From Saccharina japonica (taxonomy: Eukaryota; Sar; Phaeophyceae; Laminariales; Laminariaceae): a stretch of DNA of 64,000 bases. The stretch lies in contig MEHQ01003774.1 in NCBI GenBank assembly GCA_008828725.1, positions 16,020 through 80,019 on the forward strand, written 5' to 3'. Made by a program: the position numbers and the translations under genes. Shown piece after piece: positions 34,012 through 44,765 of the stretch (position 1 is its first letter; each line of letters begins with the position of its first letter). The notes under the pieces are model-generated. The model did no database searches. It saw nothing but the letters and a program-made list of their open reading frames with translations, and was not told the DNA's origin.

Positions 34012-34453
34012 CAATAAACATAACTCCGTATAATAAGATCGCATCAGATATATAGACCAACACCGGACGGAATATTGCAGCTATGAATACTACAATCCTG
34101 CATCGATGTAATTGAGTTCTATGCACCGAAAATGGCGCGATTATTTTTTCGCACCCCCCCTCATGGCAGCATTGTCATTATGATGTGCATTATATCCTAG
34201 AGTCGAAGTATATCATCTTAATCTTCGAGATACGTAGTACAGTACTGTAAATCGATACCTGGTATGCATATATATATGTGTATCACTGATTTTCAGTGTC
34301 CTCCGAACTATACGTCCAATCTTAATATTAATGATAATCACTGACCGACAAATTGAATGATATCATCCGAAACATTTCCCGCGAAATTCCAAAAATACGT
34401 GCGGAATCACCAGGAACACAATTAAGCTTGTATTGCACGCATAATATAATAAT

Positions 34454-35035
34454 GGGCATCGGCCAAAAAAAGGTACACCTGGTCCGTTCGGGGACAAAAA
34501 AAGGTACATACTAAAATCAAATTTGAAACGCACCCCACGAACCTGCCGTTCCTTGCATCGCAAAGTAGAGTTTTTTCATGCTCTTCGTGCTCGCCAGGTG
34601 GCTACGTATACGAGGAACGAACGCCTGCTGCTGTATTCTCCCTTCTCAGCTTGCGGCAATCCCGAAGGGGAGCCTTCTATCTAGTATTATTTCGGCGGAG
34701 GTGTGCAAGCAGATATATATATGTGTGTGTCGCTCGAGTGGCGTGTGGTGCGAGGTGCGAAGGGAGGAGGGGGTCTCCGCGTACGTCGGCATTTGTATAG
34801 GGGGCATAGGGTGGAAATATGAAGGGCCTCATTGGCTTAAAAACGACAAAAAAAAAGTGAAAGTCAAGCAGAGTAGACATAATCAGGAATACCTGGGTTT
34901 TAAAGAGGCAAAAACAGGTACAACGAGTTTTGAACCAATGACAGGGCACGTGGAGTGCGTTGTTTACTTGATTTTAAGTATGCACCTGTTTTTGGCCGCA
35001 AACGGACCAGGTGCACCTGTTTTTGGCCGCTGCCC
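34454..35035 (+). mobile_element. Mutator-like MITE
   Basis: 582 bp with inverted termini of about 67 bp: left GGGCATCGGCCAAAAAAAGG, right (reversed) GGGCAGCGGCCAAAAACAGG, each continuing 'cacctggtccgtt'. The flanking 9-mers TATAATAAT and TAAAATAAT agree at 8 of 9 positions, as expected for a Mutator-type duplication. The interior is non-coding. Confidence 0.65.
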
Positions 35036-36108
35036 TAAAATAATTCATCGGCTACATGACACTTTACAATAGCAGTACGTAGCTATGTACAACTTCAACA
35101 ACAACTGCTACTATTGTTACGGTAGAACCTAACAGTTGACTACCTGCTATGGAAACACCAAGCTCGTTCAAATTCCATACTCGTGATTAACCACCAGAGA
35201 AACACAGAACAAAAAACGTTTCCCACATATTTGGTACGGGATGCGTATTTCCCGGCGTATCCAAGCAGTACCACCACGCACAGACCACCACGCACAGAGA
35301 GAGCTTTTCCACAACTCATGGCGCATCAACGGTGCCGGTGCCGATGGCAGGGCCGAGTGTGCCGGCACCGCTGAGCCTGGCCTGTCGACGGGTCATGGCG
35401 GTGATCGAGCGTCCGACCAAGAAGTGACTGTACCGAGCGCTCCTCCGAAAGCGAGTGTACTCCGGTATTTGGTATGCTGCTTCTATTCGATCGAGAGCTA
35501 AAGACACCGCCAATGACGTCCATGCTAGATCTCCGATATCGATAGCCACCCGACGTACTACTGTGTGTAGGTGGGTAGTGCATAGTACTGTAAATAGCGT
35601 TGAGTTCGCACACGGGTGGGATTGTTTTTCAGCTTTAGATACTTTCAGAACCGAAGGGTTGCCAAGATCAAACAAGGTGATTTGGGAACGATATGCGCGA
35701 GAGGCTTCAGAGATTGCTTTGTTCGGCTTTATCACCTGTACCGTTGCCGATAAAACGAGCGCTGAACACGATCGCACACTTGTGCGAACTCAACGCTCTT
35801 GACGGTACTCTAGAACTACTACTGTAGTACAGCAGTAGTAACACGTTGCTAATGTCTGTGCTTCATGTATGCATGGAGTAATATGATATATCGCACCTCA
35901 AACCCTTTTCCCGCCCAGACGATTGCGTGTCCTTGCAACGTCAAGCCCCCCTAGAGGCAAGCTGCCGGTGATAAGTCCCTTTTGGTTGCACAGCAGGCAT
36001 ACTTGATTACGGTTTCATCACAGAACGCACACTTTTGTGTTTTACCGATCAGCTAATAGTCACGATTTAAGTTCCATAATCCACTACTATTAAGAATCAT
36101 CACAATGA
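35036..36108. other. Intergenic stretch without supported gene
   Basis: Open frames of up to about 150 codons on both strands overlap each other (35316-35802) and show no recognised domain or convincing codon bias. No repeat family was identified. Confidence 0.4.
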
Positions 36109-36552
36109 AACGGCCGATTTACATATTTGAGACTTGCCTTTCCGACGAGAAGGATTACTGAAAATATTAGGTTTCGTATTGGAAGAGATGTACTTCCCTC
36201 ACAGTCAAAATTCACACTGTAAACTATTGCCATTTGTAACAACCGTCGGTGACAAACAAAAGCCGTACGTAAGAGGAATCGGTAGTCTCGAGATATCAAA
36301 GAACCAAGAAAATCGCGATTTATAGGGGAGGTACCTCGCTCCTAAACGCCAATTTCCTTATATCCTCTCTTTCACGAGCCTTTCAAGGCTGATTTCATTT
36401 TTTGTTTTGTATCGATATCTACCATCGAGGAACATATATATATATCATGTTATCTTGATTGTGAGCGAAATACAGCTCTTAGAAAAACGAGTACCCAAAA
36501 TAGTTCGTCATGCTCACAGGAAAGAGAATTCTGAATTTGGAAAATCAGCTGA
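36109..36552 (+). mobile_element. 444-bp TIR element, copy 2
   Basis: Diverged copy of 22883-23326 with the same length and the same order of blocks ('gagatgtacttccctcacag', 'cactgtaaactattgcca', 'taccatcgaggaacatat', 'attgtgagcgaaatacag'). The inverted termini are degraded (AACGGCCGATTT and AAAATCAGCTG). Confidence 0.65.
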
Positions 36553-37088
36553 CATTAGTTGGTATATAATCAGCAACCAACAACAAAATATCACGTGATT
36601 AAAATTAACAATCAAAATTAATCATAATCGACACACGAATATAACTTATGACAAGGCTTTCCTTTGGGGTGGTAGTAAGACGGGTGTTGATTCTTGCACG
36701 AATACAATGTACTCGTAGTTGGATTTGGGCTACTCCGATAAAACTTGCAGGTGTATTGGGGATTAGTGGGGCCACAACGAGTTGCAATTTTACAATGCAT
36801 TGAACGCTAGCCTGCACCGGAGAAGGGGGGTGAAGAGTGGAAAACCCCCGGGGCTGCTCTAACGGCAACCCCACGCTAACATCCGTATACTCGAGCCAAC
36901 TCCCAACCCAACTGGCGACATCGAACTCTTGCCGCCAGCCTCCATCACAATATGGGGGTTTACCCGATTTACGAATGTCCTCTTACGCCCCCCCCCACTT
37001 GCAATATCATAGGGAACGCATGTGATAAAACACTTCTCCGTACTTTCAAGTCTGCCTAGTCATATCCAAACGTGTGGTTAACTCGCCC
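36553..37088. other. Intergenic stretch without supported gene
   Basis: Includes a segment (36650-36800) related in inverted orientation to about 23750-23890, and a C run near 36990. No gene is supported. Confidence 0.4.
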
Positions 37089-37925
37089 CTACTCTGTGCT
37101 CTGCCCCCGCTGAATCCCACCACTAGTTCCTTCCTGGGCCATAGCATCTGCTGCCCAAGTCGCGTCCTTTCCGTGACTGCGGTCATACGCTTTGTACGCA
37201 TCGGACACCCATTGTCCTTTACGCTGCAACACCTCTGGTGTGGCACCCCCCGCCGACAAGTGCGTTTCTCCTCTAGTCCTCAGGGAGTGCAAGGTGTATT
37301 CCTCCGCACGCACTCCCGCCAAAACAACCACTTTCCGCAAAGCTGTCGTCCCTTGCTGTTGTCTCCAAATGGACCATCTGCCATTACCAACGCCAAACGC
37401 CACCGAGGGGGCCGACGAGGGAACAAACAGGTAACAGGACATCAATTCGATAATGAGATCGGCAGCACCACCACCCTCGCCCACACGCTTGCACGAAACA
37501 GCAGTCGGAGAACCGGCAGCGGCCCGTGGACTGAAACTGCCGGCACAGGACGGAGCTCTTCTTCCTTGCCGTATCCGTCCTGGCGGGGGCGGGGCTGCGG
37601 TTCTGCTTGGGTGCCCCGTCCCGACTGCAGACCCAAAGACAACGAAGACACTCTGCCCCCGTACATGGGGACGGTGTACATATTGTATGACCCTCGTACC
37701 CTGGAAATTGTATACTTCGTATGGGTACGACCTATTAACTTTCTGGGAGCAATTGACGTAATTTAACAGAGGATTTCCCGTGGATTTCCTGAAAAATATT
37801 CGAAAAAGCGTGCCGCTTGCGCCAATAGCCTTTGCCAGTCCTCTTGTCCCACAAATCGTTCCAGATAAAGTACCAAATATATTACGGTTTTTGTGGTGGT
37901 CCGCACATTGTGTCAGCTTGCCCAA
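37089..37925 (-). pseudogene. Tyrosine-recombinase ORF relic (DIRS/Crypton-like)
   Basis: The C-terminal hundred residues of this frame (about 37131-37433) read like a tyrosine-recombinase catalytic domain. An HSLR box (HxxR) at residues 213-216 is followed by 'GGATPEVLQRKGQW' (G-x-W box) and 'SDAYKAY', whose last tyrosine is the likely nucleophile. The upstream catalytic arginine box is not visible in frame. In another minus-strand frame at about 37483-37545 lies a cysteine-rich CRQFQSTGRCRF segment. It resembles the CCCH-type finger of DIRS-like Gag proteins, which suggests a large internal deletion with frameshift. Nothing indicates a working protein. Confidence 0.6.
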
Positions 37926-37973
37926 AACGCGCGGCGAAGCCTTGCACGGGTCGAGCCTTAGCCTGCACTTGGA

Positions 37974-37999
37974 TTAGGGTTAGGGTTAGGGTTAGGGTT
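37974..37999 (+). repeat. Interstitial telomere-type repeat (TTAGGG)4
   Basis: Four perfect TTAGGG units followed by a degenerate TTGGG. It lies beside the recombinase relic, not at a chromosome end. It may be a scar of break repair or of an insertion. Confidence 0.8.
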
Positions 38000-39957
38000 G
38001 GGTTGCGTCGACGGTTAATCGTGTTTCTGATAAAATAAACACAACCAAAAACGCGTAAAACCAGCTAGAAATAAATCATAACGTATCTGGTACTTTATCT
38101 GGTACGAGTTTTGGGATAAGATCGGTGAAGGCGCCTTGCTTGCGCAGACGGAAAGCGCAAAACAAAACATGTTATTCACCGAGCAAGTATCTACGCTACA
38201 GCACTACCTGTTGGTCCGTGATCTGTACAACAGCAGCACAGCAATAAGCTCATATTATCACGGAATACAGCAGTTCTGTCCATGCAGCCACACTCCTTCC
38301 GTCTGAGCTACCGTCGCAGAAGTCGAGCTTCGTCCGCAACGCTCTCCAAGCAGCCCCCTTGATCCTCCTCACTATCACTCTCCCAACCCCACGCTTACCA
38401 CCCTTCCCGCAACGCTTTCGCGGCCAAAAGAAACCTCGACCTCGCAGTCATAACCGCTTCCACCTTACGCCCGCACAGGCTCGCGTCGTGAATCGGTAGG
38501 GCGCTTTGCGGAACAGGCAGCGGTGGCGGCGGCGGTGCCTGCTCTCCCATATCATTGTGTCCCCGCTGTGTTTCACCTTTTCCTTGCTTTTGTTTTATCG
38601 TCTCTGGGCGGCGCCGGCGGAGGTGGCGGTGGCTTGGGCGGTAGCGGTTCGTCGGTTTCGCCATCTCACCCTTATGCTCCGTCTCCTCCAATTGGTGTGA
38701 CGACAGTGGCGGCAGTGGAGAATGCTTCTCTTCCGGCCCTTTGTTTACCTAATACTCCTTGTCAAAACCCTGTTCTTCCCCCAAAACCTTGATCCCCTCC
38801 TCGTCGGCCGATGACTTCTGTCGCCACTGCGACTGCGTCAGCACATGTTTCAGAAGCGGCGGCAGCGCCGGAACTTGATCCAGCCACCTATCTGGTTTAT
38901 CGATCTACCGCGGTGGCGGCAACTCCTGGTCGATTCTGATTCCCGTCTCCTGCCTTACCTACACTGCGTGATGCGACGGCGGCGGGCCGGTGGCTGCCGT
39001 GGTGGCGTTTCCTCCGGTTTTACCCTCAGGCCGGCGCATGCTATGATAGACGTTTACTACGTTGTTTTTGAGCTGCTCGCTTGAGTAGCCCCATACGTCA
39101 CCGAAAACTGAGTTTTGGAGGAAATCTAAAGTGCTACTGTAAGTTTTCTATGAAAAATATTTCAACACAAGAATGAAAGCAGGACGAGTTTGGGTTAAGG
39201 AACCCAATCGTTTTGAAACTGTTTCAGCCTTTCCCTTTACATAGCACGCGCCCCCCCTCTCTCTGCCCCCTCGGCTTCTCTTCTTGACGCTGCTGCTACT
39301 GCTGCTCTTGTTCGGCCGCGATCACTACCGAAAGGCCGACGAGTGCATGCTGCTTGACGTTTAATCCATATCGTTGCTGCTGGACTAGTTGGTTCGTGAT
39401 CGCCTTCTTCACTCCGATGAGTCCGTCCTGTCTTGGGTTGATCTGCTTACCGGTCACGGAACGTGATTACTCCATACCGTTGGATGGTCTCCTCCTGCAG
39501 CTAGCTCAACCACGGCCTCGTTTCTTGATCTCCTGCAGTATCGGTGTGCAGCTTGCTCAACTTGTAACTTTCCGCTGCGAGGTGTCTTGTCGTTTCCCCA
39601 TCCAATTGCATGGCTAAACCCGGTGCTGTCTCTCGCGCACGAAATATTTCGATTAATCGTTTACCAGTGTAATGAGTAAACTCGTACACTGCGTCGGGCT
39701 TTATCACGAAAGTGGGTGGGTTGCGCACAGGAGCGCCATCAGGCAACTATAAGATTATTATCAGGCATAAAGTTCATCTATTATTGGTTCTCCGGGGAAT
39801 ACTATGGGAGAAGCGGGACCAGAGGAAGTCGAAGGCTGAGCCCAAAAGCCCCCCCCCCTCCCCGGTCGAACTCCTCCCCTTCTCGTACCACAAAACCACA
39901 GGGCAAGCACAGGGCGTGTTGTGGTATGACGCGTGCTACGATGGCGGTAGAGCATTT
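38000..39957. other. Intergenic stretch without supported gene
   Basis: GC-rich segments near 38500-38660 and 38960-39020 give overlapping open frames on both strands without recognisable domains. 39674-39715 resembles 33140-33180. A minus-strand frame at 38395-38691 rich in charged residues could be a remnant of the recombinase-bearing element, but this is not demonstrable. Confidence 0.4.
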
Positions 39958-40860
39958 CGGCTGACATGGTTTTGGAATGACGGGGCTTCCATAACACAGA
40001 ACCGTAGGAATTTTATTAGTTTTGTTTGTATTTGTTTCGTGTTATACTTCAGTCCATTGGATTGTTCATCAGGGAGCATTTTTGATTAAATATGAAACTT
40101 CTTTGGGGTGAGGTATAGAGGTCGTCATGTGACCGCCCCCAGAAAAAGCGCGGAAAAAGCGCGGCGCACCTCTACCGTGGCATGCGTCGTACCATGAATA
40201 GTATTCCAATATGTGCATACTCCTCCGTCATGATACATTTATATATCATACCACAACACAACACAACACAATAATCCCTACTCTTATTGTGCACCAGTAC
40301 CACGCTGGTATGGGGATGAGTATCTCGGCTGACATGGTTTTGGAATGACGGGGCTTCCATAAAACAGAACTGTCGGAATTTCACTTGCATATTTTCAACT
40401 ATTTTTCGTTTTGTACTTCAGCCCATTGGATTGCTTCATCAGGTAGAACTTTGGATTAAATATGAAACTGTTATCGGGTTAGGTATAGAGCTGGCCAAGT
40501 GGCCGCCCCCAGGAAACGCACGGCGCACCTCTACCGTCGCATGCGTTGTATACCATAATGTGCCTTCACCCTATCGTAACATGAATAGTGTTCCAATATG
40601 TGCATACTCCGTCATGATACATTTAGATATCATACCACAAGACAACACAACAATCCCTACTCATATTCTGTGCTATATTGATATGGGGATGTGGGCTCGC
40701 GAGCACCCGCCAAATGGTTATCCTTGCGAGTAGATTGTAGCAGGTATAGAGCAGCACCCGAAATAATGTTCCAGCTATGAACACTACAATTCTACATGAC
40801 GTAGTGCACCTCCTACATCGAACAACAGTGATTCCATAACTTTCTAACACTCCGAACTAT
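39958..40860 (+). repeat. Diverged ~368-bp tandem duplication
   Basis: 'cggctgacatggttttggaa' occurs at 39958 and again at 40326. Both are followed by 'acttcag(t/c)ccattggatt', 'aaatatgaaact', 'accgcccccag', 'gcggcgcacctctaccgt' and 'catgaatagt(a/g)ttccaata'. The last part resembles the repeat interrupted at 33.4-34.1 kb and serves as its uninterrupted relative. Confidence 0.7.
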
Positions 40861-42251
40861 CTGTGCCATTTATATCATCTCCAGCGATGCCCACCCGACC
40901 ACTAACCAACCCCGGCTCTTCGGCGAACACTAGCCATACCCTCCATCCTTGTCTGCATATGGGTCAACAGGCCTGTTGCAGAGATCGAGGACGCTACTTC
41001 CGTTGTGCGGTCGGCATGGGGCATGCTCGACTGAAACCTACGCACGCGGCTACCACTACATGTTCTCTCTGGTTCTTTGAAAGTGTACCAGATATACACA
41101 AACTAGTGCGGCGTATGTTCTTCCTGGCATTCTGAAGAGGGTTCATTCATAAACATGCACCCCTAGCATTCTGTCTAAATGGTGTAATTTCGGTGATGTA
41201 AAAGGCTGATCGGGATGTTTTTGCTGCACCTTCTCTTTCACCATGCGCAATGGATAGTTTCAGCTCAATCCCTGCTGGGATTTTCTCTTTTTGAAAACGT
41301 TGTTCTACCGCACCCAGTGGGCTTGTTACCTATAAAGAAGGAACAACATAAATCAGGTACGTGTGAGAACCACGTTCTTGACTACGAGATGGTCAACATG
41401 TGTGGCGTTCAACTACTGCTGCTTTAGTATCAAGCCAAGCTTGCCAGGATTTCTCAAGTATCGTGTCAAAAAAGAGGTTTATGCGCCTGACGGCGCATAC
41501 CTTGAATTAAAGCGATCCCAAGACCATTGGCAGAAGGACAGGAGGGATTGTGGGGTTGACATGAAGCCTTGGTTTGCAAAAAGTAAGAAAATAATGTCAT
41601 AGCGTATGTCCAAGGAAATAAAAACTGTTCGTGCGACGCGAGCTTCCTGTGGTATTAATAATGGGTAACGATACTTGGCATCCAGAACCATAATCCAACG
41701 TCCAACGTGCTGTCGACAGTGCGAACACGCGAACAGGGGTCCTAGTTCCCTTCCCAGCTGCGTATCAGCGAAAGCAATCCCCCGATATAACGCGAAAGTT
41801 ACCCCTGTAAAAGAAGACTCCGAGTAAGAGCTTTGTGGAAACAGAATGTAAACACCTACGGGCCCCCGGCGGCGCACCACTTAGCACTTTGAAAATAGAA
41901 GAATGTTTCCTTGCTGTGATCCAATGCAGTATTCCTGTGTTGTTGTGGTCGTTCGACTACACAGCTTGTATCTCTCTAGGATGAAGAATCGCCCCCCACA
42001 CTGGGTGTATTGGTTATCTGTAGGAGCGGTGATTAAGCGGAGTGTGACCGGTTCTGCATTGTTTGTTTCGTCTGAGTAAGCTTGCTGAGCAGATCTTAAT
42101 ATTTATTTGTGGGCAAGTTGACTTACAACTGGACTGTGAATTACGTCGAGACGATGTGCGTTCCGATTATACCACTGCCACATGGGGGGTCTATAGGCTC
42201 AAATGGTACTTTGGTTGAAACGCAGGATTTGCCTTATTTCTCCTCACATTT
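40861..42251. other. Intergenic stretch without supported gene
   Basis: Small frames such as 41215-41427 and 41363-41602 (the latter with a lysine-rich C-terminus) have no recognised domain. No repeats were identified with confidence. Confidence 0.4.
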
Positions 42252-42480
42252 GCAAAAACTAACTGCTGAGAGCGCGTGGCGTGAGTAGGAGCAATTCGAC
42301 GAAGGTCGACGGGGGAAAGAAAGGTCTGCAACATTATTTTTGGAAAAAAAACAGTAAGGCACGAACCGTAGTGGGGAGAGGGGAGGAGGGCCTGCTGTGT
42401 GACTCCGAATCTGAATTACGACTAGAATATACGAAGTATACAGAGAAGGTAGAGGAAAAATAAAATATACCAAAGAGGGG
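42252..42480 (+). repeat. SINE-like body copy
   Basis: Contains the family blocks 'gagagcgcgtggcgtgag', 'gcacgaaccgtagtgggga', 'gtgactccgaatctgaatta' and 'cgactag'. It is diverged from the 5113 copy. No clear tRNA-like head is present upstream. Confidence 0.5.
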
Positions 42481-42607
42481 AAATGGTCGAAGTGGGCCAC
42501 GACGACCCTGCGGGGCATCTTATATTTGTAGGGGACCCAGTCGGAGTTCGGGTGTCAAACGGGAAGAGCTGCCGGGTCATCAAAGAATATGGAACCAGGG
42601 CACGGCA

Positions 42608-42795
42608 GTCACAATTCGACGAGAATCGACGAGGGAGGAGAAGGCCAAAGAATTATCGCGAAAAAACAAAGTAAGGCACGTACCGTAGTGGGGAGAGAGG
42701 AGACGAGCCTACTTAGTGACTCGAGATCTGAGTTACGACTGAAGAGGGAAGCGCGGCGATAATACATGGGATGGAGAAAAACCAAAGTAATCACA
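42608..42795 (+). repeat. SINE-like body copy
   Basis: Family blocks 'gaattatcgcgaaaaaac', 'gtaccgtagtggggagag', 'gatctgagttacgact' and 'gataatacatgggatgga' are present in order. Headless. Confidence 0.5.
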
Positions 42796-43204
42796 ATGTA
42801 GTACAAACTCCAAATCTGTTTTTGTATTGGTGAAACGAATCGCCCGATATAAATCCACAGCAATTACCCCTGTAAAAGCAAGTAAGCGTGATAGCGTGGA
42901 TCAAATTCAGAAATAAATAATGCTGCAATTCCAGCAATCCCTGCGTGTCTGTCAGGACGGTGATGAACGGATAAGAACGGCCAAGAAACTAGGATCGCTC
43001 CCGTGGAGAGGGGTCCTGCTGTTCGGAGAATAATCCATCTAACTAATATGAGAGTTATGTCACCGCCGGAAGGGTTATGGTATTCTAGCAGTTAACTACG
43101 AAGACTACTAAGGCTGAGGTCAGGGATTGGAGGCTCCTCATGAAAATGCGTATTCTCAGGTAGAACCAACTGTCTAGGGCACCTACTACAGCGTGGGTAG
43201 GCAC

Positions 43205-43405
43205 ACTTCAACAAGAAGAGTCGTCGAGGGAAGAAAGTGCTGAAATATTATCGCGAAAAAAATGCAAGGCATAGACAGTAGTGGGGAGGGGGGAGAAAAT
43301 ACTACTTAGTGACTCCGGATCTGACTTACGACTATAAGGGAGAGAGAATCGAAGGGCGGTTAAAGTAAATTCGATAGACAAAAAACACAAAAGCAAAAAC
43401 AACAT
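43205..43405 (+). repeat. SINE-like body copy
   Basis: Family blocks 'attatcgcgaaaaaaatgca', 'acagtagtggggagggggg', 'gtgactccggatctgactta' and 'cgactataagggagagag' in order. Together with the two preceding copies this forms a cluster of three within 1.2 kb, all in the same orientation. Confidence 0.5.
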
Positions 43406-44327
43406 ATATCCTGCCTGAGGTAAACTTAATTAAACAAACACCAGGTGGTATGAGAAATGAAGGGGCTCCCTACTCTACAAAAAGGGTGGGAATGAGAAAC
43501 ATGACAGACGCGTTGAAGTGGTCAAACTCCTATCTACATTATTAATCTACGGCATTGGCTGTTCTTCTCTTTTGGCTGTGTCCTCCAATCGTCATTGAAT
43601 ATTTTTATAGTTTAAGCGATTATAGTCAGCGCAGAAATATTCTATGGTTGATGGGCAGTTTTAGGTTGGTGTGTGTTGAGGGTTAGCAAAGAGAGTTGGT
43701 CGGTGGGTCGGTTGGTCCCTGGGACGCATGCTACGATAGACGTGCGCCCTGATTTTTCCAAGCTCCTCACTTAAGGAGCTCCATACGTCGCCGAAATATT
43801 GGATTTGTAGAAAAATAAAAGTGCTACCAAAGGCACAAGTTCACGACCTGAGTCTCTCGTGAGAAAGATTGCAACAAAAGGGAGAAAGTCCAACGAGTTT
43901 GGATTGCGGAACCCGATCATTAAGAAAACGTTTCCGCCCAAAGTTGCTACCTCTATCGTTGCACGCGGCTGGTTATGAAGGCTGGCTGTCCCACCATCAC
44001 CAACACCACCGACCAGCAGCAATCATAGTTAAGCGACGTGCGTCAGTGCAAACAACGTGTAGAGTGGGTGAGTGAATCGGTGGGTGGGTGTTTGTGATAC
44101 GAAAACTGGCCGGAAACGACGTACATTGGTAGGGCCTCGTGTGTGCTGGGTAGGTATAATTATGACAACACCACGAGTGCAAAATGAAAAGTCAACCACA
44201 ACAACAGAACAAGGTTCTAAAAAAGTCGTAACCACAACAATGCACCAACACCTAGAAAAAACGAAAAAAAGAAACGCACCATCACTGCGCGAAAACAGTA
44301 ATAACAAAATACTAAAGTGAACCCGTC
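43406..44327. other. Intergenic stretch without supported gene
   Basis: No coding region is supported. A segment near 43720-43930 ('gacgcatgctacgatagacg', 'ccatacgtcgccgaaa', 'gtttggattgcggaacccgat') is related to 39030-39220 and marks another low-copy dispersed repeat. Confidence 0.45.
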
Positions 44328-44765
44328 GAATGGGACGCCCCACGGAGAAACTCATGGGATGTTATGCAACTCATCGTTCGTGTCCCTTGGGACGTGTCCC
44401 CTCCCATGGGAACGGCTCATGGGACGGCTAATGTCCCATGGCACGCCCCCACGGAGAAACGGATGGGAAATTTACCATCCCATGGGTTGTGTCCCATTGA
44501 ACATAACACGTCCCATCAGAACGGCCCATGGGACGTTCCATGGGACGGAGCTCGTCCCATTGGACGCCCCGCGATGAAACTCATGGGACATTTTCCAACC
44601 CATGCGTTGTGTTCCATGGGACAGAACACGCCCCATGGGAACGGCCCATGACACGTGGGACGTCTCAAAACATTATATACTCCATGACACATCAAATCAT
44701 CTAATAGGCGTCCAAGTATCATGAGACGTCCCATGGGATGTCACATGGGACATCTCAGGATCCGA
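44328..44765 (+). repeat. CCCATGGG-rich imperfect tandem array
   Basis: The palindrome CCCATGGG and its one-base variants recur many times. A higher-order unit starting 'ggacgccccacggagaaact' recurs at about 44333, 44442 and 44562 (spacings about 108 and 121). Each unit also carries 'cccatgggttgtgtcccat' and 'aacggcccatgggacgt'. The translation of these repeats is not a protein. Confidence 0.7.

Larger units (their letters stand above)
33440..34115 (+). repeat. Dispersed repeat interrupted by a hAT MITE
   Basis: The flanks of the MITE (33440-33581 and 34012-34115) together resemble 40580-40860. Shared words include 'tcatggtat...atcatatcacaacac', 'tatggggacgtgggc' and 'cagctatgaatactacaat'. 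The 40.7-kb relative lacks the insertion. Confidence 0.6.

Noticed and set aside
37974-37999. Chromosome end
   Set aside because: Only four TTAGGG units with ordinary sequence on both sides; interstitial.
41215-41602. Two overlapping plus-strand ORFs (70 and 79 codons)
   Set aside because: Possible coding look at the lysine-rich end, but no domain, no repeat partner and no splice evidence; left unannotated.
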